Below are positions 1-5,990 of a DNA stretch of 6,647 nucleotides, one piece after another. This stretch comes from Rhodopirellula sp. (GTDB lineage: Bacteria > Planctomycetota > Planctomycetia > Pirellulales > Pirellulaceae), in NCBI GenBank assembly GCA_002714565.1, contig PAXU01000006.1, positions 55,085 to 61,731 of the forward strand, written 5' to 3'. Every line of letters begins with the position of its first letter. The first letter of the stretch is position 1. Under the pieces are notes generated by a model. It saw nothing but the letters and a program-made list of their open reading frames with translations, searched no databases and was not told where the DNA came from. Made by a program: the position numbers and the translations under genes.

Positions 1-72
1 GCTTCTTCACCACCCTCAGCAGCAGCTTCTTCACCACCCTCAGCAGCAGCTTCTTCACCACCCTCAGCAGCA
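1..72. repeat. 24-bp perfect tandem repeat, in frame
   Basis: Three consecutive copies of a 24-bp unit (1-24, 25-48, 49-72) are identical base for base. A fourth, diverged copy follows at 73-96, sharing only its first 8 bases exactly. On the minus strand each unit encodes EGGEEAAA, so copy number can change without a frameshift. Identity at silent positions points to recent duplication by slippage or unequal exchange. The array meets the window edge, so its true length is unknown. Confidence 0.95.
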
Positions 73-269
73 GCTTCTTCGCCGCCTTCGCCTGGATCAG
101 CAACTTCACCGGTTTCTTCCATTGTGCTACCACCTTCAGTCATGCTTTCGCTCATCTGCTGCATCTTTGCAGCATCTTCCTCTGAAAGTTCGAGCTTGTC
201 GTCACCGCAACCGATGGACATTGTGAGTGCTACCATGACAACTGCAGCCCAGTTAATCATTTTCTTCAT
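1..269 (-). CDS. Lipoprotein with acidic EGGEEAAA tandem repeats (3' part outside window)
   Basis: Translating the minus strand from the ATG at 267-269 gives 89 codons without a stop, running off the window edge, so the C-terminus is missing. The N-terminus is a lipoprotein signal peptide: MKKM, a hydrophobic stretch, then SIGC with the lipidated Cys at residue 21. Next comes an acidic, Met/Ser-rich helix-like stretch (about 25-50), then an octapeptide repeat EGGEEAAA from residue 61 to the window edge. A GAGGA ribosome binding site at 278-282, 8 nt from the ATG, supports this start. No enzyme domain is visible. The mature part looks like a disordered or helical, strongly negatively charged surface tail anchored by lipid. 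The function is unknown. The gene is 215 bp beyond the end of the neighbouring lipoprotein gene and probably has its own promoter, though I found no convincing hexamers. Confidence 0.85.
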   Translation of the reverse strand, partial: MKKMINWAAVVMVALTMSIGCGDDKLELSEEDAAKMQQMSESMTEGGSTMEETGEVADPGEGGEEAAAEGGEEAAAEGGEEAAAEGGEE

Positions 270-417
270 TGTAGTTTTCCTCAAAAAGAATTAATTCATT
301 TTTGTCTCAATTGACAACCCAAACCCAACATGGCTGCGTCGTCATTTTTTATGATCCAGCTGCAATGGAAGATATTCCCAAAAAATAAGCAGCAGTAGGA
401 TTAATATAGCCAAAGGC

Positions 418-440
418 AACTTCATTTGTGAAGTTTTTTT
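418..440. terminator. Hairpin with T-run, candidate terminator
   Basis: AACTTC (418-423) pairs with GAAGTT (430-435) around a 6-nt loop and is followed on the plus strand by five T (436-440). It lies about 50 nt downstream of the stop codon of the minus-strand lipoprotein gene ending at 485, the usual place for its terminator. However, the T-run suits transcription in the plus direction. Read on the minus strand, the hairpin is preceded by an A-run and followed only by GCCTTT. It may work in both directions or weakly for the minus gene. Confidence 0.4.
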
Positions 441-484
441 AGGCATTCAACTACTCAGTGGCGAACAAATATAGCGATTTAGCA

Positions 485-844
485 TTATTCCTTCACTAGA
501 TTCGCCAGAATCTCATCTTTATTCTCGATTGCTGAGTCTCGGCACCCTTCACAACAAATAAATACCGGTGTGCCATCCAGGTCTAGTTTAATGGGCATTC
601 CCATACTTCCGAGTGCATCACCACCGACTACACAGTCAGCTTGTTTTTCGGCCAACGCACGGTCTTCAGCTGATAACTTCGCCAATGAAACTTCGATTTC
701 AGGATTTTCGCTACTTACTCCATCCTGAGCATCAACGGGTGCTGGCTCAACGCCATCGGTAGCAGCATCATCGCCACCACATCCTACCAATGCCGTTAAC
801 CCCAGACATGTAACTGCAAATATATTTAGTAATGTCTTCATCAT
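485..844 (-). CDS. Small lipoprotein with Cys-rich TRASH/YHS-like metal-binding domain
   Basis: The 119-residue product has a lipoprotein signal peptide (MMKTLLNIFA, then LVGC with Cys22) and an acidic, low-complexity spacer (about 24-52). The compact C-terminal domain begins LSAEDRALAEKQADC. Four cysteines remain in the mature domain: C71, the pair C97-C98, and C101 in FICCEGC. A cysteine near the start, GSMG, then CCxGC after a short beta segment matches the YHS/TRASH-like heavy-metal-binding segments common in planctomycete periplasmic proteins, including parts of copper/silver efflux adaptors. Copper or another soft metal is therefore the likely ligand (family-based inference). Most relatives I recall have CPV at the first Cys; here it is CVV. 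An AAGG site (851-854) lies 6 nt from the first ATG; the second ATG (839-841) is an equally possible start. It is probably envelope-anchored and monocistronic. Confidence 0.88.
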   Translation of the reverse strand: MMKTLLNIFAVTCLGLTALVGCGGDDAATDGVEPAPVDAQDGVSSENPEIEVSLAKLSAEDRALAEKQADCVVGGDALGSMGMPIKLDLDGTPVFICCEGCRDSAIENKDEILANLVKE

Positions 845-934
845 TAATTGCCTTTTTAAGTCATCTTGGAGAGATGAGAAATAAAGTTTTTATTTTGCGC
901 CTTGTCTGCTCTGCGTTTTTCACATTTCACACGA

Positions 935-958
935 CATGCACGTCATGCATATCATGCA
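935..958. repeat. Three CATGCA copies at 9-bp spacing (candidate operator)
   Basis: CATGCA occurs at 935-940, 944-949 and 953-958, an exact 9-bp period, with spacers CGT and TAT. The array lies about 90-115 bp upstream of the start of the metal-binding lipoprotein gene (minus strand, start 844) and beside the hairpin ending the previous gene. A spaced direct repeat in a promoter-proximal gap may be a protein-binding site. No promoter hexamers could be placed with confidence beside it, so the role is a guess. Confidence 0.35.
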
Positions 959-964
959 CAAATG

Positions 965-1004
965 GCAACAGGCCATCTACCTGAATCGGTAAATGGCCTG
1001 TTGC
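965..1004 (-). terminator. Long perfect hairpin after transthyretin-like lipoprotein gene
   Basis: GCAACAGGCCAT (965-976) pairs perfectly with ATGGCCTGTTGC (993-1004). After one mismatch the stem resumes with TACC (978-981) against GGTA (988-991), leaving a 6-nt loop (982-987), so 16 of 17 possible pairs form. It starts 26 nt past the stop codon of the minus-strand gene ending at 1031. There is no strong T-run; the minus-strand tail reads CATTTGTGC. It is best read as a transcript-end or mRNA-stabilising hairpin rather than a textbook terminator. Confidence 0.6.
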
Positions 1005-1030
1005 ATGTATTGAAGTCGACTGGCGATTCG

Positions 1031-1600
1031 TTACTGGACTGTTCCAGTAAGTGCGTTTGAATCCAATGTAATCGTGACCGACTGGGCTGGGCCTGCAGCC
1101 TCTTCCGTTCCACCGATCGTAACGTTCTTCAGTGGATTGTTTCCATCAGCAACGCCAAATTGAGCTGGAATAAGTGATTCAGGATCACCATAACCACCGT
1201 CATTTTCGCCATCTTCAGTCATATCACCAAACTGTTTGTCATACATGGTGTTTGCACCATCCATGGTCGACATATCTTCCATATTTAAATCTGTATCTTC
1301 AACAACGAGTTCTGTTTTTGTGACCATTACTTTGTAAATTCCACCGATCATGCCAGGAGCTGTACCCAACTCCTGATTGAAGGTCGTTGATAGTGTGAAA
1401 TTACCAGATGCGTCTGAAACACCACTTGCGGTACGTCCGGCTGTGTTTTCAGCAGGCATCAATGTTATGCTTGCACCGTCAAGTGCTTCTCCGTCCATGG
1501 TGATGGTACCAGTAACAGGTGTGAGTGGTGGCAAGCTATCGCCACAACCGACCAAAGCGGACATCATGACGACTGATAAAAGACAAGCAAACTTTTTCAT
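1031..1600 (-). CDS. Carboxypeptidase-regulatory-like (transthyretin-type) lipoprotein
   Basis: This 189-residue protein has a lipoprotein signal (MKKFACLLSV, LVGC with Cys19). It then has the arrangement typical of planctomycete transthyretin-like lipoproteins: PVTGTITMDGEALDGASITL (about 28-47), a Gly/Thr turn, TASGVSDASGNFTLST (57-72) and GGIYKVMVTK (86-95). An acidic Asp/Glu/Met/Gly-rich insert (about 97-140) follows, then LIPAQFG (143-149) and a closing strand SVTITLD. The fold expected is a seven-stranded beta-sandwich outside the cytoplasmic membrane. No catalytic residues are known for this family; roles in surface structure or binding are inferred only. A GAGAG ribosome binding site (1608-1612) sits 7 nt from the ATG. 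A long hairpin follows the stop codon, and a candidate promoter lies about 200 nt upstream, so it is probably a single-gene transcript. Confidence 0.9.
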   Translation of the reverse strand: MKKFACLLSVVMMSALVGCGDSLPPLTPVTGTITMDGEALDGASITLMPAENTAGRTASGVSDASGNFTLSTTFNQELGTAPGMIGGIYKVMVTKTELVVEDTDLNMEDMSTMDGANTMYDKQFGDMTEDGENDGGYGDPESLIPAQFGVADGNNPLKNVTIGGTEEAAGPAQSVTITLDSNALTGTVQ

Positions 1601-1727
1601 TTTAGATCTCTCGGCTAACAGAGCTTTAAATCATTCATTTGAATGACCCGTGCATTACTTATGCAGCAAATCCATTTTTTGAATTCACGTGGGTCTAATC
1701 TCGACGCTTCTAACCTATACGATCCCA

Positions 1728-1773
1728 AAACCACTGTGGTTTATTCCCAGAATGTAAAAAATACATACCACAG
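1728..1773. promoter_or_regulatory. Perfect palindrome with mutually exclusive stem in leader
   Basis: AAACCAC (1728-1734), a central T, and GTGGTTT (1736-1742) form a perfect 15-bp odd palindrome. The same CTGTGGT (1734-1740) is also complementary to ACCACAG (1767-1773), and inside that second pairing ATGTA (1752-1756) pairs with TACAT (1762-1766). The two pairings exclude each other. The element would lie in the roughly 200-nt untranslated leader of the lipoprotein gene starting at 1600 if the promoter at 1807-1834 is used. It may be a protein operator or an RNA switch; neither is proven. Confidence 0.4.
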
Positions 1774-1806
1774 ATCTGCATGATTAATTAGTCATCGATA
1801 CATCTG

Positions 1807-1834
1807 AATATAACATCGCCAGAAGTACAGTAAA
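1807..1834 (-). promoter_or_regulatory. Candidate sigma-70-type promoter for transthyretin-like lipoprotein
   Basis: On the minus strand the -10 is TATATT (1807-1812) with TG one base upstream (1814-1815), an extended -10. TTTACT (1829-1834) is a fair -35 at 16 bp. Transcription would start near 1800, giving a leader of about 200 nt before the ATG at 1600. The match is by eye against the bacterial consensus; planctomycete promoters are poorly defined. Confidence 0.35.
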
Positions 1835-1908
1835 AGAAGGAAACGACGCTCATGTAATTGTCGTACTACGAGATTTGCAGATTACCTGATAAATCCCGTT
1901 AAATTACG

Positions 1909-2781
1909 CTATTTTGACTCTTCTTTGTCTTTCTTAGCACCAAATTGTTCGGCCCATTTTTTTAGGTAATATTGGGCTCGCTTTGTTCCATAGCTCTCCA
2001 AGCGACCGGTATCAATGATTCGTTGGGCAATACCAGCAATCTGGGTGGCGGCGGCTTTGTTCTTAGCAAAAATGGCTTCGGCACGCTTGGCTGCTTCATT
2101 TACCATCTCTTCAGTTGCCATTTTGTTGATCACAGGCCCAAGCAACGCACGTACGTTTACCCCACCGGTATTAGGTGCTGGTCTGGTTTGTACCATTCCT
2201 AACTGAGCCAATGTCGGCGGCCGTTGACCGATCGACTTGGCAATCGGATTAACCACCTCTAACACATCCGTTTGTGCCGTTGTTGAAACAAACGCATGAT
2301 TTCCAGTTACCTTTCCGTCTTTTGCAACTAAAACTGTAAGTGTCATTTTTCGGTTTAAACCGTAGCTTCCTGGACCTTCTACCCCATCAGGTGAAATCGT
2401 GATCATGGTTTTCTGCGGGAGCGCTCGCCGAGCACGTGTAAGGGTGGCTTCCATCTCAGGAATATCATCTGTCAGGAACACTATAGATTCGTGGACTTTT
2501 TCAGCATTATTCTTTGCATAAGTGGACAGACCACGAAGCACCTGAATCGACGGGCGTGTGAATTGGTGGACGAAAATAATGATGGCAGTTTTACCGTCGC
2601 CCTGCTTGATCAGATTCTGGGGTTTTCCAGCTAAATCATCAAAGACTCCTGTCGCAACAAGAGCCGGTAGCGACTCGCCTACCTGTGGTCCGGAAAATTC
2701 TTTCTCAACAACGCTATCCTTTTCCTGAGCAATTAAGGTTGAAGCAAATCCAAGAATTAAAATGAACGAAATGCGGGCCAT
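1909..2781 (-). CDS. Secreted thioredoxin-fold (redoxin-like) protein without cysteines
   Basis: The 290-residue protein begins with a Sec signal peptide (MARISFILILGFASTLIA, cleavage near residue 19) and no lipobox. Residues about 31-190 follow the AhpC/TSA-redoxin layout: GPQVGESLPAL, then KTAIIIFVHQFTRPSIQVLR (64-83), where the catalytic Cys would normally sit just after the strand, then VFLTDD, a Gly-rich turn (PDGVEGPGSYGLN) and TLTVLVAKDGKVTGNHAFV (148-166). The entire protein has no Cys, so thiol redox chemistry is excluded; HQFTRPS replaces the usual active site. The C-terminal 100 residues are helical and rich in Ala/Lys (about 215-290). Relatives are, as I recall, found in planctomycetes as putative redoxins of unknown role. 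The start is supported by the signal peptide; the ribosome site is weak (GGA, 8 nt from the ATG). It is divergent from the FKBP lipoprotein gene across 101 bp. Confidence 0.82.
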   Translation of the reverse strand: MARISFILILGFASTLIAQEKDSVVEKEFSGPQVGESLPALVATGVFDDLAGKPQNLIKQGDGKTAIIIFVHQFTRPSIQVLRGLSTYAKNNAEKVHESIVFLTDDIPEMEATLTRARRALPQKTMITISPDGVEGPGSYGLNRKMTLTVLVAKDGKVTGNHAFVSTTAQTDVLEVVNPIAKSIGQRPPTLAQLGMVQTRPAPNTGGVNVRALLGPVINKMATEEMVNEAAKRAEAIFAKNKAAATQIAGIAQRIIDTGRLESYGTKRAQYYLKKWAEQFGAKKDKEESK

Positions 2782-2882
2782 CTCTCGTATCCAATTACAT
2801 TACAGTTAAAAACAGAATTCCTATCCCCATTCTACGGTTTTTCTACCGATGATCTATTAAGAACTCTGTATCAAATCAGAAT

Positions 2883-3362
2883 ATGAGCCAAATGAGCGTA
2901 CTTCTTAAAACCCCCAAATCGATTGTGTTGACCAATCTTATGATGCTCCTGATAGCTATCGCTGGTTGTGGTGATCGCGAATATGCGTGGGATCCACTGA
3001 GAATCGATTCCGATGCTCCGACTGAACATAGTACTACCAAGTCTGGATTGAAGTACAAAGTACTTCGTAAAGGATCCGGTGACTTCCCGCTCGATGGTGA
3101 TAAGGTCTGGACACATTTTAAATTGTCGCTGACTGATGGTACGGTGATTGATAATAGCTATCGCATGGGATTTGCCAGTGAGTTTAAAGTTGGTGATAAG
3201 AATCATCCCGTGGGGTTCAATGAAGGAATGAAGCTCATCGCAGAAGGTGGCATGATCGAGTTGGTCATGTCACCGGAAATCGGTTACGGTGACACCTCAA
3301 TAGGTGCGATCCCGGGGGGTTCCACCATCATCTATCAGATAGAGCTGATAAAAATTCGCTAG
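2883..3362 (+). CDS. FKBP-type peptidyl-prolyl cis-trans isomerase, lipoprotein
   Basis: This 159-residue protein has a signal peptide ending IAGC (Cys29), so it should be lipid-anchored in the envelope and act on secreted proteins by cis-trans isomerisation of proline bonds. The FKBP domain covers about 52-158: TKSGLKYKVLRKGSG, VWTHFKLSLTDGTVIDNSY (75-93), FKVG (101-104), GFNEGMKLIAEGGMIELVM (111-129), PEIGYG (131-136) and the closing strand IIYQIELI. Against human FKBP12 the pocket keeps Asp37 (D90), Phe46 (F101) and Tyr82 (Y135). Tyr26, Phe36, Trp59 and Phe99 become F79, I89, F112 and Y151, the kind of substitution seen in many bacterial FKBPs, so activity is plausible but may be modest. 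The ATG at 2883 is the first in frame after a stop at 2850-2852. No clear ribosome site is present, and ATG 2892 is an alternative start. It converges on the anti-sigma-like gene with a 32-bp gap. Confidence 0.92.
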   Translation: MSQMSVLLKTPKSIVLTNLMMLLIAIAGCGDREYAWDPLRIDSDAPTEHSTTKSGLKYKVLRKGSGDFPLDGDKVWTHFKLSLTDGTVIDNSYRMGFASEFKVGDKNHPVGFNEGMKLIAEGGMIELVMSPEIGYGDTSIGAIPGGSTIIYQIELIKIR

Positions 3363-3376
3363 CTACAGCTTCCTGA

Positions 3377-3402
3377 TGGCGGATCGGCCAGTAACTATTT
3401 TT
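3377..3402 (+). terminator. Weak hairpin and T-run between convergent genes
   Basis: TGGC (3377-3380) pairs with GCCA (3387-3390) around a 6-nt loop, and five T follow at 3398-3402, just inside the end of the convergent gene. It is 14 nt past the FKBP stop codon. The 4-bp stem is short, so this is only a candidate. Confidence 0.25.
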
Positions 3403-4708
3403 GATTTCCGGCACGCTGCTTGATCTCTTCTTCGGTCATATGCCGCACGATAACGAGCACCTCACACAACAAGTCTCCACCAAGTACCATTTGCCCGGGC
3501 TTACGACTTGTCTTGGCATTCCCACGCTTGGCTGAGGCTGGAGGCGGAGCTGGAATCTCATCACCGGAAGACAGTAACGCCGTCGAGCCACCAAGGTTTG
3601 ATCCGGCTAATGCGACTAACTCTAGTAAAACTTTGCCAGCTTTACCCTGCATTCGCTTCAGCTGCTCACGCCGTCTGGTAACGTCATCGACGTCTGGATC
3701 GTTGTTGTCTTCTGTTCTCTTAACCCATTGTGTCCCGGCCGCATCATGTAAGTGGTCAAATAATCGTGTTTCTGGCTTCATCACTGCTAGGTTGAATCGA
3801 TAGGCAGCAATCTCGTCGTGACGACCATGAAATTCTCTCACCGACTCATCGACCTGCAAGCCACTACAGACCATATAAATCAGCTCCACTTGTTGAAACG
3901 CATCATCCTTCTCACTCGGCTTTCTTGCGACGCCCGGTAGAAATCGACTCTCCAGCAGATCTTCTTCAACACCACGATCCAAGGCAACACCTTTGTCAAA
4001 CATGATGCCGCGAGCCATAAGTACATCCTTAACCGTGTCATTTTTGGAGCCGGTGGGACTCAGCCCGATTTCCATTACAAACAGGAACCGCTGATTCTTC
4101 AACAATTGCATGTTTACGAGGTCCTGCGTATTGGGTGCCGCATTACCGATGCTGTTTTCCGGCGACGGGTTATTTGGTGATGGCTGCGGATTGTCTGTGG
4201 AATTAACCGCAACGTTTTCTCGTTGAGACTCCTGGTCAACTGATTGTTGTGGTGTTCCAGAATTATTGTCAGCAACTGTGACGCCTGCATTGTTTGGCGG
4301 ACCAGAAGAACCACCGACTCCGTCACTTGCAGAATCTGCAACTTGTGGTGACTCAAGCCTACCGTCATCCGATTGGTTCACTTGGAAAACAATCCACGCC
4401 AATAGCAAGGTTGCGGCGACTGCAGCGACACTCGCGGCAATTCGGTAGAATCTGGCATTTGTTATCTGAGTAGATGATCCCGTGCTGACTCGGGATTTAG
4501 TAATGATTTCTGCAGCGAAAGAATGAACCAGAGTTGTAGTTGGTGCTGTACGAATAGCTCTGGAAATCAACTGGTAGCGTTCCAGTTCTGCGCGCAAGGC
4601 CTCGTCTTTCGCCAACAGGATTTCTACCTGCTGGCGTTCAGATTCAGCTAAACGACCGTCGATGTAATCGTTTAACAACTCTTCGCGTTCATGATCAGCC
4701 AAGACCAT
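3395..4708 (-). CDS. Anti-sigma-factor-like single-pass membrane protein
   Basis: The 437-residue protein has three parts. Residues 1-55 (EELLNDYIDGRLAESERQQV, then a helical stretch ending ISRAIRTAP) resemble the N-terminal helices of anti-sigma factors (LLxxYLDGELxxxExxxVE), without zinc-ligand cysteines. A hydrophobic segment at about 88-110 is the single membrane span. A low-complexity Asn/Ser/Pro/Gln linker (about 111-195) then leads to an outside domain (about 200-437) containing QRFLFVMEIGL, a DKGVALDRGVEEDLLESRFL stretch, QVELIYMVCSG, a charged helix (343-357) and LLCEVLVIVRH near the end. By analogy it would hold an ECF sigma factor in the cytoplasm and sense an envelope signal with the C-terminal domain (inference). 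Unlike most such pairs, no sigma gene lies directly upstream. The ribosome site is weak: GAGAG is 12 nt from the ATG. No enzyme motif was recognised. Confidence 0.75.
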   Translation of the reverse strand: MVLADHEREELLNDYIDGRLAESERQQVEILLAKDEALRAELERYQLISRAIRTAPTTTLVHSFAAEIITKSRVSTGSSTQITNARFYRIAASVAAVAATLLLAWIVFQVNQSDDGRLESPQVADSASDGVGGSSGPPNNAGVTVADNNSGTPQQSVDQESQRENVAVNSTDNPQPSPNNPSPENSIGNAAPNTQDLVNMQLLKNQRFLFVMEIGLSPTGSKNDTVKDVLMARGIMFDKGVALDRGVEEDLLESRFLPGVARKPSEKDDAFQQVELIYMVCSGLQVDESVREFHGRHDEIAAYRFNLAVMKPETRLFDHLHDAAGTQWVKRTEDNNDPDVDDVTRRREQLKRMQGKAGKVLLELVALAGSNLGGSTALLSSGDEIPAPPPASAKRGNAKTSRKPGQMVLGGDLLCEVLVIVRHMTEEEIKQRAGNQK

Positions 4709-5092
4709 TTTGCCAGTGCACTCTCATCCTTCGCTAATTAATCCTTCAACTAATAATCAACTCAATCTCATATATATAAGAATCGACATGTTCCGCGGTG
4801 GCTATATTCCCTAATTAGCCGAACCATGTGCGTTTTGACTTACCTTTTCTGTATACAGGTGCAAAATACCTGTGCGGCATCCGAACGATTCACTGTGGCG
4901 TGCTTTTATCTTCTTGAAGATCAAAAAATGTGTCAATTAAATTGTAAGGTGATATGCGTGCCACCCGTCAGCAGGACAGATGTTAAAGTAGGGGATCTAC
5001 CGGGGGATCAACACGAAAAACTGCTACTCATCACTTTGTACACCGAGAATACCTAGTGTAATAACATATGCAAAAGTCACATCTTTTTACAT
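4709..5092. other. 384-bp gap without a convincing gene
   Basis: The gap separates two minus-strand genes. Near the start of the anti-sigma-like gene, an alternating TA tract (4771-4778) could supply a minus-strand -10, but no matching -35 was found. At the other end, AAAAG and CTTTT around 5082-5097 form a weak AT hairpin that might end the phosphatase transcript. A 76-codon plus-strand frame (4826-5056) is rejected as a gene. No tRNA or recognisable ncRNA was seen. Confidence 0.5.
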
Positions 5093-5779
5093 TTATAAAA
5101 GAGACTGAACTTCGCCGACGGGTGTGACCAAATCACCCGGGAGATGACCAATACTGTTGAACATATCCAGCTTAACGCGACGGTGTTCAATCGTTAGTTT
5201 AGTTACACCGGTATTGAACAGTTTCCCCCATGCATCGGTGCGTATTTCCGGCTTCTGCAACCAAAAAGCGAGTAGAAAGCGTTTCAAATCAGCATGCATC
5301 ACATACGCAACCTTTTTTTCTGACCCAAGGAATTGCTTACAAGTAAATTCAACAATTCGTTCAGCACGTTCAAGCAGCTGATCCTCAGTCTCGAGTGGCT
5401 TATTTTTCCACCAACCAAGATCATCTAAGTCGTCGGGTATCCGGTAACCTGGGAATTCCATTTCGATCTCACTTCGGGTAATCCCGGTACACCCTTTGAA
5501 GGAATGACGATCCACACCTGAGATGCAACCCCCTTTTTCATGCAAGTCGATATGAATCTGCGGTGTTAATTCAACGTGGTCGATGATTGCCTGAGTTGTT
5601 TGAAGCGTACGCCGAAACGGGCTCGTGTATATGTCACTTAAGCCAAGCGATGCCATCCACTTACCCAAGCAGATAACCTGTTTCTGGCCGATCTCAGATA
5701 ACAGCGCATCTTCTACACGTTCGAGGGTGGGACGCCAATTATTCTCTGACTCTCCATGTCGAATGAGAAAAAGTTCCAT
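5093..5779 (-). CDS. Histidine phosphatase family protein (phosphoglycerate-mutase-like)
   Basis: From the start at 5779 the protein is 228 residues and cytosolic: MELFLIRHGESENN gives the signature RHGE with phospho-accepting His8 at the usual position near the N-terminus. SPFRRTLQTT (53-62) supplies the second catalytic Arg (R57), LHEKGG the acid/base Glu (E81), and VMHADL the second His (H162). FNSIGHL near the C-terminus is the usual end of the family. The middle insert (KGCTGITRSEIEMEFPGY, then GWWKNKPLE) marks a branch of broad-range phosphatases; the substrate cannot be told and a true mutase is less likely. An upstream in-frame ATG (5815) would add 12 residues (MKMKSIPRGLIP) ahead of the conserved start but has no ribosome site, while GAGG (5790-5793) precedes ATG 5779. 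It is divergent from the molybdenum-hydroxylase gene. Confidence 0.9.
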   Translation of the reverse strand: MELFLIRHGESENNWRPTLERVEDALLSEIGQKQVICLGKWMASLGLSDIYTSPFRRTLQTTQAIIDHVELTPQIHIDLHEKGGCISGVDRHSFKGCTGITRSEIEMEFPGYRIPDDLDDLGWWKNKPLETEDQLLERAERIVEFTCKQFLGSEKKVAYVMHADLKRFLLAFWLQKPEIRTDAWGKLFNTGVTKLTIEHRRVKLDMFNSIGHLPGDLVTPVGEVQSLL

Positions 5780-5789
5780 TGGTATAAGG

Positions 5790-5793
5790 CCTC
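5790..5793 (-). promoter_or_regulatory. Ribosome binding site deciding phosphatase start
   Basis: On the minus strand GAGG lies 10 nt before ATG 5777-5779, which starts the conserved MELFLIRHGE. The earlier in-frame ATG at 5813-5815 has no purine-rich site in front of it, so the shorter protein is favoured. Confidence 0.6.
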
Positions 5794-5884
5794 GGGGAAT
5801 TGATTTCATTTTCATCGTGCTGAAAGTCGATGAAGATCTTTCGTCTGTGATCTACAGCGTATTATGTCGATGTGCGGTTGATGT

Positions 5885-5893
5885 TGATATAAT
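5885..5893 (+). promoter_or_regulatory. Extended -10 promoter for molybdenum-hydroxylase gene
   Basis: TGATATAAT at 5885-5893 is a perfect extended -10 (TG, one base, TATAAT). No good -35 is present at 16-18 bp, which extended -10 promoters can do without. Transcription would begin near 5900, about 107 nt before the TTG start at 6007. Confidence 0.55.
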
Positions 5894-5902
5894 ACCGAGC
5901 AA

Positions 5903-5934
5903 GTTAAGACTCTTAACCAACACATCGTATACGA
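5903..5934. promoter_or_regulatory. Two palindromes at the predicted transcription start (operator candidate)
   Basis: GTTAAGA (5903-5909), a central C, and TCTTAAC (5911-5917) form a perfect 15-bp odd palindrome. Eight bases on, TCGTATACGA (5925-5934) is a perfect 10-bp palindrome. Both lie just downstream of the extended -10, where a bound repressor would block transcription. Catabolic molybdenum-hydroxylase operons are commonly substrate-controlled, which fits, but the regulator is unknown. Confidence 0.4.
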
Positions 5935-5990
5935 CGTTGATCGCTTTTGAGATTTTAGAATTAAAACCGATACCACGTCGAACATCAATC

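Larger units (their letters stand above)
1601..1908. other. 308-bp intergenic region between two minus-strand genes
   Basis: No coding sequence is convincing here. The stretch holds a candidate minus-strand promoter (1807-1834), a palindrome with an overlapping alternative stem (1728-1773), and an 11-bp odd palindrome TCGTACTACGA (1861-1871) about 40 nt beyond the stop codon of the upstream gene. No classical terminator with a T-run was seen for that gene. Confidence 0.6.

Noticed and set aside
1..96. Regular repeats resembling a CRISPR array
   Set aside because: The copies are directly adjacent without spacers and lie in frame within a lipoprotein gene.
270..484. TTGTC/GACAA inverted repeat (302-317) and a TTGTCA-17-TTAATT pair on the minus strand as promoter of the first lipoprotein
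   Set aside because: The -10 matches only three of six bases and would place the start almost on the ribosome site.
2871..3206. Minus-strand frame of 111 codons
   Set aside because: It lies antisense to the FKBP gene, whose motifs are clear, and shows no family features.
4826..5056. 76-codon plus-strand frame rich in Cys
   Set aside because: No ribosome binding site, no signal peptide or recognisable domain, and residue use unlike the neighbouring genes; most likely a chance open frame in an intergenic gap.
5813..5815. Upstream ATG as the phosphatase start
   Set aside because: It adds 12 residues ahead of the usual start of the RHGE family and lacks a ribosome site, whereas ATG 5777-5779 has GAGG; it remains possible.
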